In this document: in pieces, positions 44,441 to 57,590 of the stretch
Layout: each line of letters starts with the position of its first letter
Numbering within the stretch: position 1 is the stretch's first letter
Assembly (NCBI GenBank): GCA_037974665.1
Contig: CM075770.1
Span: forward strand, 20,289,501 to 20,353,500
DNA length: 64,000 nt
Source of the DNA: Ehretia macrophylla
Lineage: Eukaryota > Streptophyta > Magnoliopsida > Boraginales > Ehretiaceae
Reading direction: 5' to 3'
Made by a program: the position numbers and the translations under genes
Notes under the pieces: model-generated
Told to the model about the DNA's origin: nothing
Seen by the model: only the letters and a program-made list of their open reading frames with translations
Database searches by the model: none

Positions 44441-45749
44441 TATCACGCCCTGACCCGACCCCTCAAAAGGCCAAGTCCAGACCCGACACACGGACGGGGT
44501 CTCCTCTGTACCGTGGACGATCCGAAAACCCTACATTCAATGGAATATACGCAGAAACCACAACATACATCTATAACAAAACAATTCCCTTTGAAAACAT
44601 ACATCCTTTCATTAACCAACTTTATAAAACCCAAAATGTCATGCATACTACACAGGTACTTGTGCTACTAAGCTGTTAAACCATTAACATACAGTTCTTT
44701 ACTAGATACTCGAGTACAGCTTTACAACTTTTCAACCTTTTAGCTTATACAACATAAGACCATAGAGGCCTCAAAATAGAAACTACATACAAGGCTACAA
44801 GCCTCAAAATAAAGCGATAACCAAGCAATATACACATCAGGCATGGCCAGCACAAAAGTCTGGCAACCAACCACCAGCTAAGCAAAGAAAGTGCTATCAA
44901 GGAAACACCTCCACTTGTTCCTCCTCCTCCTCTACCACCTCAATAGGAACAACCTCAACTACTCCTGTAAAATATAGTATAGAAAGGGATGAGCAAAAAC
45001 TATTGCTCAACGAGGGTTAAACGGGGGTTTACTATTTACAATTTACTATTCCATTGTCAATTTAAATTGCAATAGCTATATTCAACCGTAGAAAATACTA
45101 AAAACCTACAAATTCATGTTCTACAATCATCAAGGATCATTCTTCAAGCAACAAAACAAATAAAATAACGATCTACGGCTAAATCACAAAAATTAAAGTT
45201 TAGACACAATATATTCAAATGCGCAAATAACGATGCATCCCTCACCTTAGACGCTACTAGATGCTAGGAAGATGACGTTAGAAGCCTCGGAAATGATCCC
45301 GCGCAACCCCGCGCAAAGATTTAAAGTTGAAAGGTTTATTTTATTTTATTTTCCTTGATGTTTCGGCCCTTGGCCTTTTTTCAGCTTTTTGAGCTTTGCT
45401 TTGCTTATAATATGCATATATAAGGTGACAACGAAAGGTCAAAGGTCAAGGCTTTGGTCAAAGCTAACTAAACTTGGTCAAACTAGTTCATTTTATGCAT
45501 TTTAAGCTTAAAACAACTAATACCATTATAATTCTAATCAACAACAACTAAAATACTAAAATTAAAACACTAAACACTAGTTTTTACTATTTACTGAGGA
45601 CTAGAAATCATTTCCTAACTAATACCCTCGCTATGCAATGCACTTTGCGACAAAGAACGAATAACAATTAAATATCAAGGAATTTAAGAAAAATATAATT
45701 TTCAGAAAAAAAAAAAGAAAAATTTCATGTTCCAGGCTCGGGTATTACA
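44441..45749 (-). repeat. 3' LTR of the Ty3/gypsy element (internally deleted)
   Basis: 1309 bp. Closely similar to the 5' LTR on both sides of a deletion joined at CGAGGGTT, a motif present at both breakpoints in the full copy. Confidence 0.92.
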
Positions 45750-45759
45750 CCCTCTCTTC

Positions 45760-47499
45760 CTTAAAACAATTGCGTCCACGCAATTCTTACCTGATCGACA
45801 AACAACTCCGGATACTGACTCTGAACCTAGTCCTCTCTCTCACAAGTTAGTTCCTCAAACCCGTGATGATTCCACAGAACCTTTACCATCGGAATACTCT
45901 TCCTGCGGAGCTCTTGAACTTTTCAATCCACAATCCGAATCGGTTTTTCCTCATAAGTTAACTTTCCCTCAATCTGCAAAGGCTCTGGTTCAAGTACATG
46001 TGAAGGATCTGGATGATATTTCCTTAACATTGACACATGGAAGACATCGTGTAGTCTCGACAAGCTTGGAGGTAAAGCTAACCGGTAAGCTAAATGACCC
46101 ATATTTTCGGTGATCTCAAACGGACCCACATACTTGGGACTAAGTTTCCCGCTCTTACCGTGCCGAATCAACCCCTTTCGAGGAGAAATCTTAAGAAATA
46201 CCTGGTCGCCCAAAGCAAACTCAAGATCCCGACGGTGTTTATCAGCATAACTCTTCTGACGACTCTGAGCAGTAAGTATACACTGGCGAATAAGGTGAAC
46301 ATTATCCACCATCTTAATCATCTCAGGTAACACATTCGGATCAACTGTTCTCATCTCTCCAACCTCTTCCCAGTACAATGGGGATCTGCATTTACGACCA
46401 TACAACGCCTCGTAGGGAGCCATACCTATAGTAGATTGGTAACTATTATTGTAGGCGAAATCCGCTAAAGGCAAAAACTTATCCCAATTCTTCCTAAAGT
46501 CCAACACACATGCCCGAAGCATGTCTTCCAAGATCCTGATAGTTCTTTCAGATTGACCATCAGCCTGTGGATGGTATACAGTACTGAAGCTCAATTTAGT
46601 TCCCATGGCCGATTGTAACTTCTGCCAGAATCGAGACCTAAATATGGGATCTCTATCTGACACTATACTCAATGGCACACCATGAAGTCTCACAATATTA
46701 GCAATGTAAAGCTCAGCTAGTTTATCAAGGCTATCCTGTTTGTTCACAGAAATAAAATGTGAAACCTTAGTCAATCGGTCCACAACAATCCAAACAGAAT
46801 CACACCCCCTCGGAGATCTCAGAAAATTAGTAACAAGATCCATTGTTATATGCACCCATTTCCATTGCATAATCGACAACGGTTGCAGAAGCCCGGTTGG
46901 CCTCTGATGCTCAGCTTTAACCCTCTAGCAAGTCAAACACCTGGATAAATACCCAGCAATCTCCCTTTTCATATTGTTCCACCAAAAGTGTTGTTTTAGA
47001 TCTCTATACATTTTAGTACTACCTGGGTGAATTGTATATCTTGAATTATGTGCATCGGACAGAATCTCATTCTTCAAAGTCGGATCACTAGGAACACATA
47101 CCCTGTCCCTGTATCTGAAGATACCATCTGCATGTAATTTAAACTCCGACTCTCCCCTTTTTGCTTTTCTTGGATTTTCAAGATCTGAGGATCAGTATTC
47201 TGAGACTCTCTGATTTGTGTTAATAATCCCGATTGAATTTGCAAACTAGTAAACCGAATCCCAATTTCAGTAGCTTCTGGTTTCCACGAATAAATTTCCT
47301 CCAAAGTCTCCCAATCCTTGATAATTAGACTTGCAACATTAGCCTTTCGGTTCAAAGCATTTGCAACAACATTGGCCTTACCTGGCACATAGTTTATAGA
47401 ACAATTATAGCCACTTAATAGCTCTAGCCATCTTCGCTGCCTCATATTCAAATCTTTTTGTGAAAACAAGTATTTGAGACTCTTGTGATCAGTAAAAAT
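45760..47499 (-). pseudogene. Ty3/gypsy RNase H end, integrase and chromodomain
   Basis: Resumes at [20 protein letters not shown] (RNase H), then [20 protein letters not shown]. Integrase zinc finger H(x3)H…CLTC near 46920-47050, core VDRLTKVSHFISV, HGVPLSIVSDRDPIFRSRFW, FSTVYHPQADGQSERTIRIL, YEALYGRKCRSPLYW, GDQVFLKISPRKGL and HDVFHVSMLRKYHPD. After a stop at 45923 a chromodomain-like tail follows (RRKSIPMVKVLWNHHGFEE). The C-terminal RT and first half of RNase H are missing relative to the segment at 55967. Confidence 0.92.
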
Positions 47500-48609
47500 T
47501 GATAGGGGTGGATTTCAAGCCCCGGAAAGATCCAGCCTACGGAGCTAGGAAGGCCCCGTCAACATCCTGACCTAGGCTCACAACGAGCACTGGGCAGCAG
47601 ACGAAAAGATCCAGCCACGGAGCTAGGAGCCCCACCAGCGTCCTTACTTGGGCTCACAAGGGACTGCCCCGTCAACGTCCTAACCAGGGTTCACAAGGGG
47701 TAGCCCCATCGACGTCCTGACCTAGGCTCACGGGGAGCATTGGACAGCAGACGAAAAATAAGGGAGTTTTTAGATAAAGATAAGTACAGAGAGATTTAAC
47801 TGGATCCTTGAAGATATGAGATCTAGATATTATCTCTTTGAGCCTAAAGATAAGAGATTTATCTTATCTCTTTTGATATTATCTCTTTAAGCCTAAAATC
47901 GTGGGATTCACATCTATCCTATCTTACAACTCCATATTTCAGCAACTATAAATACAGGTAGACATAAAAAATACAGGGATCTCATTCTAACGTTTACAAC
48001 TTTTCTCTTAATTGCTCCTAAGCAACTACTTTGCTCATACACAATACTTTAATGCTCTTAAGCAATCTCTTGCTCCCATAACTGACTTGAGCGTCGGAGA
48101 GGGCCCCGGGTACCCCCCAAGAGTCCTTGTTTTGCAAGAAATAAGCTGATGGAGCCTCAAGCAATAGATTTCAACCCCCGCAGTCCGTATAGCACAGACG
48201 GGTAGGGCTCATCCAGCCCAGCCAAATAGGCCGTAAAGCCTTGAGAACAGAAGGTCGAACCTCAGAGCTCCAGACAACGGGACCTGATGCACAAATCTGA
48301 CGCGGCCCTCGCTGACATGGTAACGAGCAGGGACTTAGCAAAGTACCTAGTAGGAGGGGAAAAACCCCTAAGACAAGGATAAGGAGTAGTCCAGATGCGC
48401 CAGCCCTGACCATCAAGCCCCGTCAAAAATGAAAGCTCGAAGTTGTAGCCCAAGGTAAGGTCAACCCACGGGACTGATAACTGCCCCGCTAATAGTCTAA
48501 CCCGAATTTACGAGAACCCCAAGGTGGACAGAGCATACAAAATATTATTCGGATAAGGGAACTTGTCCAGCCCCGGAGGAGTTCGGGGCTACCAATTTTT
48601 ACCTTAATA
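47500..48609 (+). repeat. 5' LTR of the LARD-like element
   Basis: 1110 bp. TATA-type CTATAAATACAGG near 47945-47957. Ends TA instead of CA. Confidence 0.92.
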
Positions 48610-48610
48610 G

Positions 48611-48628
48611 TTTGGCATCGTCTGTGGG
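48611..48628 (+). other. Primer-binding site of the LARD-like element
   Basis: TTTGGCATCGTCTGTGGG directly after the 5' LTR, resembling the TTGGCGCCGTCTGTGGGA class seen in plant Ty3/gypsy elements. Confidence 0.6.
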
Positions 48629-49990
48629 AAAGAAGGATTATCCCACTGAGAAACCACATTTGTGCAAGATAAGTAACGATAATACTTGCCCTGTGCTAGC
48701 TAACATCTATTGATTGCTTATTACATTAAGTTGATCACCCAGTTTGCTAAGCATTTACATGCTATACATTCATGTTAACTATATGCTTCATTAAAGTTCA
48801 ATGATAAGGCACTGATATTGTCTTTATCAGTTGGCATATTCATGTTATACAAGCTACTGCCTAATTAACGTGCATGATTCACTCACAATTCTCAACCTTG
48901 TTGTTTCGACAAGATATCTAATGATTGTCATATTACACAACGTGACTAGCCAAGTCCATGCTACTATTTTTCATACCATAACATGCTTATATCATAGCTT
49001 AAAAGAAGACATATATATGTGCATAATAATGTCCAGAACATCACTTACAACATGTTCGTCATTATCCTTGCATTTTGATTCTAATATGTGATGTTATCTA
49101 GAAATAACATTAGTTTGGCAGACACTTATTAGTATGTGTTCTTAGCAAAACACTTAAGGTGTTCGATATAATGCCAATGTGAACTTGGCATCAGGAAACT
49201 TAGACACAAATTATATATCTCTTATGTTATGTGTCGAAGATGTTTGATAAAATGTCGATTTACATGAGAAAACTTATACAAATGCATGCCTGTTATGATG
49301 TGCACTCAGGGTGTTTGATAAAACACCTGAAGAAAATAAGTGTTTTAGGGAACAATATGTCTTAGCTAATTTATGATGTCTATAATTATGGTTCGACTTG
49401 CTATGCATATATTTGACATGCATAATGACAACCTAGCTGGTCATACTACTGCATTTTGAGGTAGTGTAAGTGGCAAAAAATTATACTATGAAAGAAGCCT
49501 GAGATATAGCAAGGTTACGAATAAGATTTTGTCGGGCTGACTTTAATTAAAAAAATGCTACAATTGAGAAACAATTGGCTGGTGATTTATATATGGGCAG
49601 AAAGGCCTACGAGTCTAGGTTCTAACGCTTCAAACAGTTCATAAATTGGAGCTTCCTAGAGAAAGTTATGACCATTTTTGCAAAATGTGTCTGAGCTGTC
49701 CAGAAATGACGAACCTGAAGTTTCAGCAACATTTTGTTTCATTTTTGCCTTGTTTTAACTCTGATTTGGATTTACTTCGGTCAAGGTGAGCTAGAGATAC
49801 ATTTAAATATCTGAAAATTATGTTTAAAATTCTCAAGATGCATCTCCTAACACTTTTTCTCAATTGACTTATCATTAAAAGAGAGAGCAAAAAAGTAGCC
49901 GTGTAAATGTCATTATGATATCCAGGTGTAAGTCCAATAGTGATAAGATAAGTTGTTGAGGCGTACGCCAACCCACAATGAGGTAATCAA
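48629..49990. other. LARD interior, no coding signal
   Basis: AT-rich, unique-looking, with imperfect repeats of GTGTTTGATAAAA / CACTTA around 49130-49340. No protein domain in any frame. Confidence 0.5.
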
Positions 49991-49994
49991 ATCA

Positions 49995-51260
49995 GCCCAA
50001 AATCAGTGGAGCTCTCCTCTGCCCAGCAGAGTATCAAAGCTCTCCTAAAATCAGCGGAGCTCTTTTTACCTCAAAGGGCAGGAGCTCTCCTCAGCCCAAG
50101 ATTATCGGAGCTCTTCTTACCTCAAAGGGTAAGAGCTCTGCTCAGCCTAGCAAAGTATTAGAGCTTTCCCAAAATCAGCAGAGCTCTCCTCAGCCCAACA
50201 GAGTATTGGAGCTCTCCTAAAATCAACGGAGCTCTTGTTACTTCAAAGAGCATGAGCTCTCCTCAGCCCAGTAGAGTATCGGAGCTCGACTAAAATCATC
50301 GGAGCTCTTCTTACCTTAAAGGGCAGGAGCTTTTCTCATCCCAAGATTATCAGAGTTCTCCTAAAATCAGTGTAGCTCTTCTTACTTCAAAGGGCAAGAG
50401 TTCTGCTTAGCCCAGCAAAGTATCGGAGCTTTCCCAAAATTAGCGGAGCTCTCCTTAGCCCAGCAGAGTATCAGAGCTCTCCTAAAATCAACGGAGCTCT
50501 TCTTACCTCAAAGGGCATGAGCTCTCCTCAGCCCAGCAGAGTATCGAAGCTCTCCTAAAATCAGCGTAGCTCTTCTTACCTCAAATGGTAGGAGCTCTCC
50601 TCAGCCCAAGATTATCGGAGCTCTCCTAAAATCAGCGGAGCTTTTCTAAAATCAACGGAGCTCTTCTTACCTCAAAGGACAAGAGCTCTGCTTAGCCCAG
50701 CAAAGTATCGGAGCTTTCCCAAAATCAGCGGAGCTCTCCTCATCCAAGCAGAGTATCGGAGCTCTCCTAAAATCAACAGAACTCTTTTTACCTCAAAGGG
50801 CATGAACTATTCTCAGTCTAACAGAGTATCGGAGCTCTCCTAAAATAAGTAGAACTCTTCTTAGCCCAACCGAGCATCGGAGCTTTTCATACCTCAAAAG
50901 GCAGGAGCTCTCCTCAGCCCAGCAGAGTATTGAAACTCTCATAAGATCAACAAAGCCTTAGCTCAAAAAATAGGGGCTCTCCTAAGCCTAGTGGAGCGAC
51001 GGAGCTCTCCTAAGCCTAGCGGAGTGACGGAGCTCTCCTAAGATCAGTAGAACTTTCCTTAGCTAAAAAAAAATGAGCTCTCTTAAACTCATTAGAGCTC
51101 TTCCAAGACCTGCAGAGCTTTCCTTAGCATGAAAAGTAGGAGCTCTCTTAAGCTCAATGTAACTTTCCCAAGATTATTGGAGCTCTCCTTACCTCAAGAA
51201 GCAACAACTCTTCTAAACTCAGTAGAGTTCCCCTAACTTCAGTGGAGCTCCTCCGACATA
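49995..51260 (+). repeat. Tandem array rich in GAGCTC, about 75-bp units
   Basis: Repeating pattern GGAGCTCTCCT.AAATCAGCG then GAGCTCTTCTTACCTCAAAG then GGCAGGAGCTCTCCTCAGCC then CAGCAGAGTATC. At least a dozen diverged copies, degrading to the right. Frames are broken in all phases, so it is not a protein repeat. Confidence 0.85.
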
Positions 51261-51359
51261 AAAAAATGGGTAACCAAATCAACCTAGTCACAACAAAAGT
51301 CTCCCAAGCTCCTCCAGGCTACGAGAGCTGGCCTATGAGCCATAAGAGCTCAACACTAT

Positions 51360-52565
51360 CAAGGGTTGTAGCACCCTGAAGGCTAAGACGAGAACCTTCT
51401 AGGGTCTCCAGCCACCATAGGAGACATAACCCCTAAGCAAAGACGAGAACCCTTCGGAGTCTCACTAGCCACCATATGGACATTACCCCATTGGCCAAGA
51501 CGAGAACCCTCCGGGGTCTCACCAGCCACTACTGGGGACATTATTCCTCAAGTAGAGACGAGAACCCTTCGGGGTCTCATCAGCCACCATATGGGACATT
51601 ACTCCCTAGGCCAAGACGAGAACTCTCTAATAGGGATGACAATGGGTCGGTTATCTGCGGTTTTTGTCAAAATCGAAACCGAAACCGTTTAGCAAATCGA
51701 AAACCGAAACCGAAATCGAAACCAACGGGTTTAAAAAATTCATATCCAAAATCGCAACCGACGGGTTTTTAAAAACCCGCGGATAACCAAAACCGAAACC
51801 GATTACTTAAAAAAAATCAATTTAAATAGAAAAAAAGTCCAAATTTATGAAAAAAAATATTAATTTAAATGTAAAAAAATCTAAAAATACAATAAATCAC
51901 AATTTATACATATTAAATGTCAAAATTAAAAATATATATATACTATATCATTGCAAATATTTAATTTTAAAAAAATAAAAATGAGAAATTGTTCGTCCAT
52001 CATACAATAAGATAATAAAATTATATTATATAAAAATAATAAAAAATAATAATAAATATATTATTTTATTATATATATTATATACATGTTATAATATAAT
52101 ATATGTATATAATAAAATAATAAAATACTAATCGGGTTTCGGTTTTCGATTTTTTTTAATATCAAAAATCAAAACCTATCGGTTTATCCGTCGGTTTTGC
52201 TTTATAAAATCCAAAACCTAACAGTTTCTCCATCAATTTTTTATCGGGCGGTTATCCATCAATTTCGGGTACAACGGGTACCCGTTGCCATCCCTACCTT
52301 CTAGGGTCTCACCAGCCACTACCAGGGACATTACTCTCCAGGCAAAGACGAAAACCCTTTGGGGTCTCACCAGCCACCATATGGGACATTACTCCCCAGG
52401 CCAAGACAATATCCTTCCGGGGTCGTACCAACCGTCACAGGGGATATCACTCCCCAAATTAAGACAAGAATTCTCCGAGTTCTCACTACTTTCACTGGGG
52501 TCATTATTCCTCAGGCTTAGACTCTACCCTTCGAGGTATTCCTAGCAACTATTTGGGTTATCATC
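51360..52565 (+). repeat. Second tandem array, about 60-bp units, interrupted by a MITE
   Basis: Unit AAGACGAGAACCCTTCGGGG then TCTCACCAGCCACCATATGG then GACATTACTCCCCAGGCC, about eight to ten copies, with a hAT-like MITE at 51631-52296 inside one unit. Confidence 0.85.
51631..52296. mobile_element. hAT-like MITE inside the tandem array
   Basis: Inverted ends TAGGGATGACAATGGGTCGG and ACCCGTTGCCATCCCTA (RC TAGGGATGGCAACGGGT). Subterminal AAACCGAAACCG-type stretches pair with CGGTTTTCGATT-type stretches. AT-rich core. Flanking 8-mers CTCTCTAA and CCTTCTAG are a possible eroded 8-bp target duplication. No transposase. Confidence 0.8.
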
Positions 52566-54863
52566 CCTCAGGCCATACATCAAGGCCGACAAGGGACCAA
52601 ACAATAGAGGGTATAGCCAGAAGCATCCAAACATCAGATAGAGCTCGACATAGTCCATTTAGGTCACGATGCTCATTGAGCTCTTTATTCCAAAAGTCAA
52701 ACATAGCCTAGAACAATTGAGCACCAAGTGGAGCATTGGCTTCAACCCATTTAAGTCGCAACATTTGATAAGCACCATAGCCCCGTAAGTCCTACTAGCA
52801 AGAAATGACCTCCACTAAGGCATAAAGCATCCTTAGCAAGTATGCAGGAAGCTAACTAAGGAATTCCTAAGCCAAATAACCGATAGTCTATGCTCAAGTA
52901 CCAGGTCCGAAATCAAAGGATCATCAGTATCCTCACTTAAAGACCTGCAAATTGTTGGTCCAAAATCAGGGAGGCCTATTTCACAAGCAAGAGATCATAT
53001 AATGGTCCAAAATGTTGAATAACGTTAACTTTCAAGTTAGCCCTTGAGGTTGTAAGAGCTGAAGGCCGACTACCCCTAACTATTGAGTCAGTCCTCAAGG
53101 ACGTAAGAACTCAAGGCTACTTGAGTCAAAAAGACTTAAAGATGTTGGCATCAATTTAAAGGTCATCAAGAGAAATTGGGACAAGCGTGAGGCCCATAGA
53201 AATGTATCTTACCCAAAAGACCAGTGGACATGCCAAAATGCTCCTCAAGCCTCAAAATAAAAAGGGGTTGAGGTGGGGACTAGCAGAGCTAGAATTACAT
53301 AAAAGACCTCAACCAATCCGGTCTGGGGGGCAATTGAGATCTAAATAAATAGATTAGAGAAAGAGTCAAAGCCCAAGCTGAAAGGAGCCGAACCATGACA
53401 CAAAGGCCTTTCGCCAAAAAGGTGGATTCTACAACAAAAATATAATGAGCTCGAGGTCATAAAAAGGGCCCCTATAAGTCCCTAGACCTCAGAAAAGCTC
53501 ACTTAAGGCCAAAGTGGGGCTCCATACAAGTCCCTAGGCCTCGATAAGGCTAGAAAAAAGGTTGGAACAGACCTTTAAATTCTCTAAGACCTCAGGAAGA
53601 ACCTACAAATGAAGCCTAAACCTCTCTGATCTCGGAAGGAATTGAAATGAAGCCGACACAAGGCTAAGTCGAGTTAGAATCCAACTCGTAACAAATCAAG
53701 GCTAGGCACAATGACCAAGTCAATCCAAACATGGCCAAGGCCAAATCCCGACATATCTTGAGGGCCAAGAGGAGCATGTCAGGATCCAAGAATGGCCAAG
53801 ATAAGCCTAGGCAAAGGTCAGAGAAGGGACCCCAAAAGCCTTTTAGACCTCCTAAATCAAAGATAAGCACGAGATGTGTCTAAGGTCAAGCTCAAAGAAG
53901 CAGAAGATAAAACCTGATATTGAGCTCCAAAAGAGCCAGGGTCGAGGGTCAAAATCAAGTTAAGGAACACAAAATTTCCAACGCCCCCTTTTCATCAAGG
54001 AGGACCAACTCAAAAGAGCTACAAAGAGCTCACCCAAGGAAAGCTCAGGAAAGTCGAGCCCAAACTCAAGCACAAGGTAAGGCCAAAAGCCATCTCAAAC
54101 ATAAGAGGGGGGAAGCTGAATTGTCATTCTTAGGTCGGATATATGCCGGAGGCCAAAAAATGGCTAAGGTTGAGTTGAAAATGGCAAAGTCGAACAACCC
54201 TTAGTTAAAAAAGAGATTATATGTCGAATGTCACTTCAAGCCAAACATTTAAGAATCGCAAGAGCAATAAAATACCAGAGGTTGGACCGTAAGAGCCCAA
54301 GATAAACTTGGGATAAGGGCTAGATCAAGCTTAAGAGCTGGCCCTAACATCCTGTGCTCATCCTTGTAGGTTCGCAATACGTTTTCCTATTAAAGAGGCA
54401 TGCGCGTCGAATTCTTTCACTAGTCGACTTCTTCTCTCTATTTCGCGGCTCCTCTACATCCAACCTCAGTAGTCGCGACAAGCTCTCCAATGTCTCTAAA
54501 GGAAACTTGGGGGGAGCATGCCGAAGCTCCACCAAAATATCAGTACAAGTAACTTCAAAATTGAATTCACTGATATGAGGGTTTGAGGGCTCACCGACCA
54601 GAGCTCAAAAATAAAGCTATGAGCTAAGTTCAAAAATAAGGTCATTAGCTCGAGTCATGCAAAAAACATGTCATGAAAGAGATATTTTTGACGACATGAA
54701 GTAGGAGGCATGAATCTCAAGGTATGTAGACCAACTGAGATAAGGGTATATCTATTTTGCACAGTGTCGGTCACAACAGCTAAACTGACGGGGGAACCAA
54801 GGAGCTCCACCCACATGACAATCCCCTGACCTCTTACGGAACTCAGAAGATTGGGGGGGCAAT
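52566..54863 (+). other. LARD interior, purine-rich, no coding signal
   Basis: AAG/AAGG/CTCAAAG-rich sequence with loose internal repetition (CCTCA.AAGG, AAGCTCAA). Many stops in all frames; no domain found. Confidence 0.5.
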
Positions 54864-55966
54864 TGATAGGGTTGGATTTCGAGCCCCGGAAAGATCCAAC
54901 CTACAGAGCTAGGAAAGCCCTATCAACGTCCTGACATAGGCTCACAACGAGCACTGGCCAGCAGACGAAAAGATCCAGCCACAGAACTGGGAGCCCCGCC
55001 AACGTCCTGACCTGGGCTTACAAGGGACAGCCCCGTCAACGTCCTAACCAGGGCTCACAAAGGGTAGCCTCGTCAACGTCCTGACCTGGGCTCACAGGGG
55101 TGCATTGGGCAGCAGACGAAAAACAAGGGAGTTTTTAGATAAAGATAAGTACAGAGAGATTTAACTGGATCCTTGAAGATATGAGATCTAGATATTATCT
55201 CCTTGAGCCTAAAGATAAGAGATTTATCTTATCTCTTTTGATATTATCTCTTTAAGCCTAAAATCGTGGGATTCATCTCTATCCTATCTTACAACTCCAT
55301 ATTTCAGCAACTATAAATACAGGTAGACAAAAAAAGTACAGGGATCTCATTCTAACGCTTACAAGCTCTCTCTTAATTGCTCCTAAGCAACTACTTTTCT
55401 CACACACAGTACTTTAATGCTCTTAAGCAATCTCTTGCTCCCATAACTGACTTGAGCGTCGGAGGGGGCCCTCCAAGGGTCCTTGTTTTGCAGAAAATAA
55501 GCTGATGGAGCCTCAAGCAATAGATTCCAGCCCTCGCAGTCTGTACAGCACAAACGGGCAGGGCTCATCCATCCCCGCCAAACAGGCCGTCGAGCCTTCA
55601 GAACAGAAGGTCGAGCCTCGAAGCTCTAGACAACGGGACCTGATGCACAAATCTGATGCAGCCTTTGCTGACATGGTAATGAGCAGGGACCTAGCAAAGC
55701 ACCTAGTAGGAGGGGAAAAACCCCTAAGACAAGGATGATGAGCAGTCCAGATGCACCAGCCCTGACCATCAAGCCCCGTCAAGAACGAAAGCTCGGAGCT
55801 GTAGCCCAGGGTAAGGTCAGCCCACGAGACTGATAACAGCCCTGCTAATAGTCTACCTCGGATTTACGGGGACCCCAAGGTGGACAGAGCATACAAAATA
55901 TTATTCAGATAAGGAAACTTGTCCAGCCCCGGAAGGAGTTCGGGGCTGCCAATTTTTACCCTAACA
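54864..55966 (+). repeat. 3' LTR of the LARD-like element
   Basis: 1103 bp, same architecture as the 5' LTR with scattered substitutions. TATA-type CTATAAATACAGG near 55311-55323. Confidence 0.92.
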
Positions 55967-57590
55967 CTTGCAAAGTCTGTAGCATAATCTTTAAATGTTG
56001 TTCATGTTCAGCCTCATCCTTAGAGTATACTAAAATGTCGTCAATAAAGATTACGACAAATTGATCAAGATAAGGTTGAAAGACCCTCTGCATTAAGTCC
56101 ATGAGTGCGGCTGGTGCATTCGTCAACCCAAATGATAACACAACAAATTCATAGAGACCATATCTAGTCCTGAATGCTGTTTTAAGTACATCATCACTCC
56201 GAATCTTGAGTTGATAGTAACCTTGCCTTAAGTCAAATTTCGAGTAAACACTCGCACCCTACAGTTGGTCAAACAATTTTTCAATCAACGGCAAGGGGTA
56301 TTTGTTCTTAATCGTAACTTGATTAAGTCCCCTATAGTCAATGCATAACCGTAGCGTGCCATCTTTCTTTCTCACAAACAATACAGGCATACCCCACGGC
56401 GAAGAACTAGGTTGTACAAACCCTTTCTTAAGTAAGCTCTGAAGCTGAATTTTCAATTCCTGAAGTTCTGCTGGTGCCATTCTATAAGGAGTTCTAGAAA
56501 TTGGCGCAATGCGGCATTAGGTCAATCACAAACTTAATCTCCCTATCCGGTGGTAAACCCGGTAATTCCTCAGGAAATACACTAGGGAAGTCTTTAACAA
56601 TTGGAACCTCATTCAAATTCAACTTATTAGTAGGTTGATTGATTAGATAAGCTAAGTAGGTTTCATAACCTTTATTCAACAATTTGGAAGCCTTGATTGA
56701 TGATAAAAGGGGCATTCTGGCAGCCCTACGGTTCCCAACAATCTCAAGCACTGGTTGGTCCGGCATTTGTAGATAAACAATTTTTGTTCTACAATCTAAC
56801 TGTGCATAGTATTTTCCCAACCAGTCCATTCCCAAAATGATTTCAAAGTCATGAAAAGGCAATATGATTAAATCAACAGGAAATTTACGGTCCTCAATGC
56901 ATATATCACAAGATTTGCAAATAGACTCAGTAACAAATTTTGCGCCCAAAGGCGTACTAACTTCAACTTTATATGGCAGTTTATCAATGCTAACATTCAC
57001 AGATCGTGCACATGCAAGAGTTATAAACGAATGCATAGCTCTGGGATCAATCAAAACTTTAACTGGCTGAGTATTGAGAAGAAAGGTACCTTCTACTATT
57101 GCTGTGGTATCGGGTAACTCCTCCGCATAAAAAACGTAGGCCCTAGCCTGAACCCTCTGTGCTGGACCTGTACCTGCAACCCTGTTCTGTACACCCTGGC
57201 CTCCAGTACGGCCCTGAACATTCTTAAACTTAGGGCAATCTTTCACCTTATGCTGATCGCTCCCACAACCAGTGCACTTACCACTCTTCCTCCAGCAATT
57301 AGCTTCAATATGCCCCGATCGATTACAAAAGTTAGACTGCTGATTTTGCCTTACAACAGTGTTTCCTGTAGGTGCGGGGGCTCTGGCAGTGGTAGGAACT
57401 GTACCTCCCTGCTGGGGTCTAGTCACAGCTGGTCTCCCCTGAATCTGATACGAACGCTATTGAGGAACCTGAACAAAAGTCTGATACTGCCTCTGCTGAC
57501 TCTGGCTGCTCTGGCCCAAGTACTGTTTCTTACTCGGCTGGCTACTCTCAGCTATCATCTCTGACTTCCATTTCACAAACTTCGAGGCTG
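55967..57590 (-). pseudogene. Ty3/gypsy zinc knuckle, protease and RT (truncated at the nested insertion)
   Basis: Knuckles NFCNRSGHIEANCWRKSGKC and GCGSDQHKVKDCPKF. The protease reads VKVLIDPRAMHSFI, where the catalytic DSG/DTG triplet is [84 protein letters not shown] and the [19 protein letters not shown] catalytic box. It stops at [10 protein letters not shown] where the nested element begins. Breaks near 57430-57590, 56494 and 56258. Confidence 0.92.

Larger units (their letters stand above)
47500..55966 (+). mobile_element. Non-coding LTR element (LARD-like), nested
   Basis: LTRs 47500-48609 and 54864-55966, both starting TGATAGGG.TGGATTTC and ending TTTTTACC(T/C)TAA(T/C)A. A PBS-like TTTGGCATCGTCTGTGGG follows the 5' LTR and a purine tract GATTGGGGGGGCAAT precedes the 3' LTR. 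The 6.25-kb interior has no recognisable retrotransposon protein, so this is a large non-autonomous derivative. The PBS type is common among plant Ty3/gypsy Tat-like elements, so that parentage is a guess. The flanks AAAAT and CTTGC do not match. Confidence 0.9.

Noticed and set aside
45727..46330. Plus-strand frames over the integrase
   Set aside because: Antisense shadows of the minus-strand Ty3/gypsy integrase/chromodomain.
48171..48453. Minus-strand frames repeated at 55513-55782
   Set aside because: They are within the LTRs of the LARD-like element and recur only because the LTRs are duplicated.
49995..52565. CRISPR-like array
   Set aside because: Plant context, units diverge throughout with no constant repeat/unique spacer pattern and lie inside a retroelement; ordinary tandem repeats.
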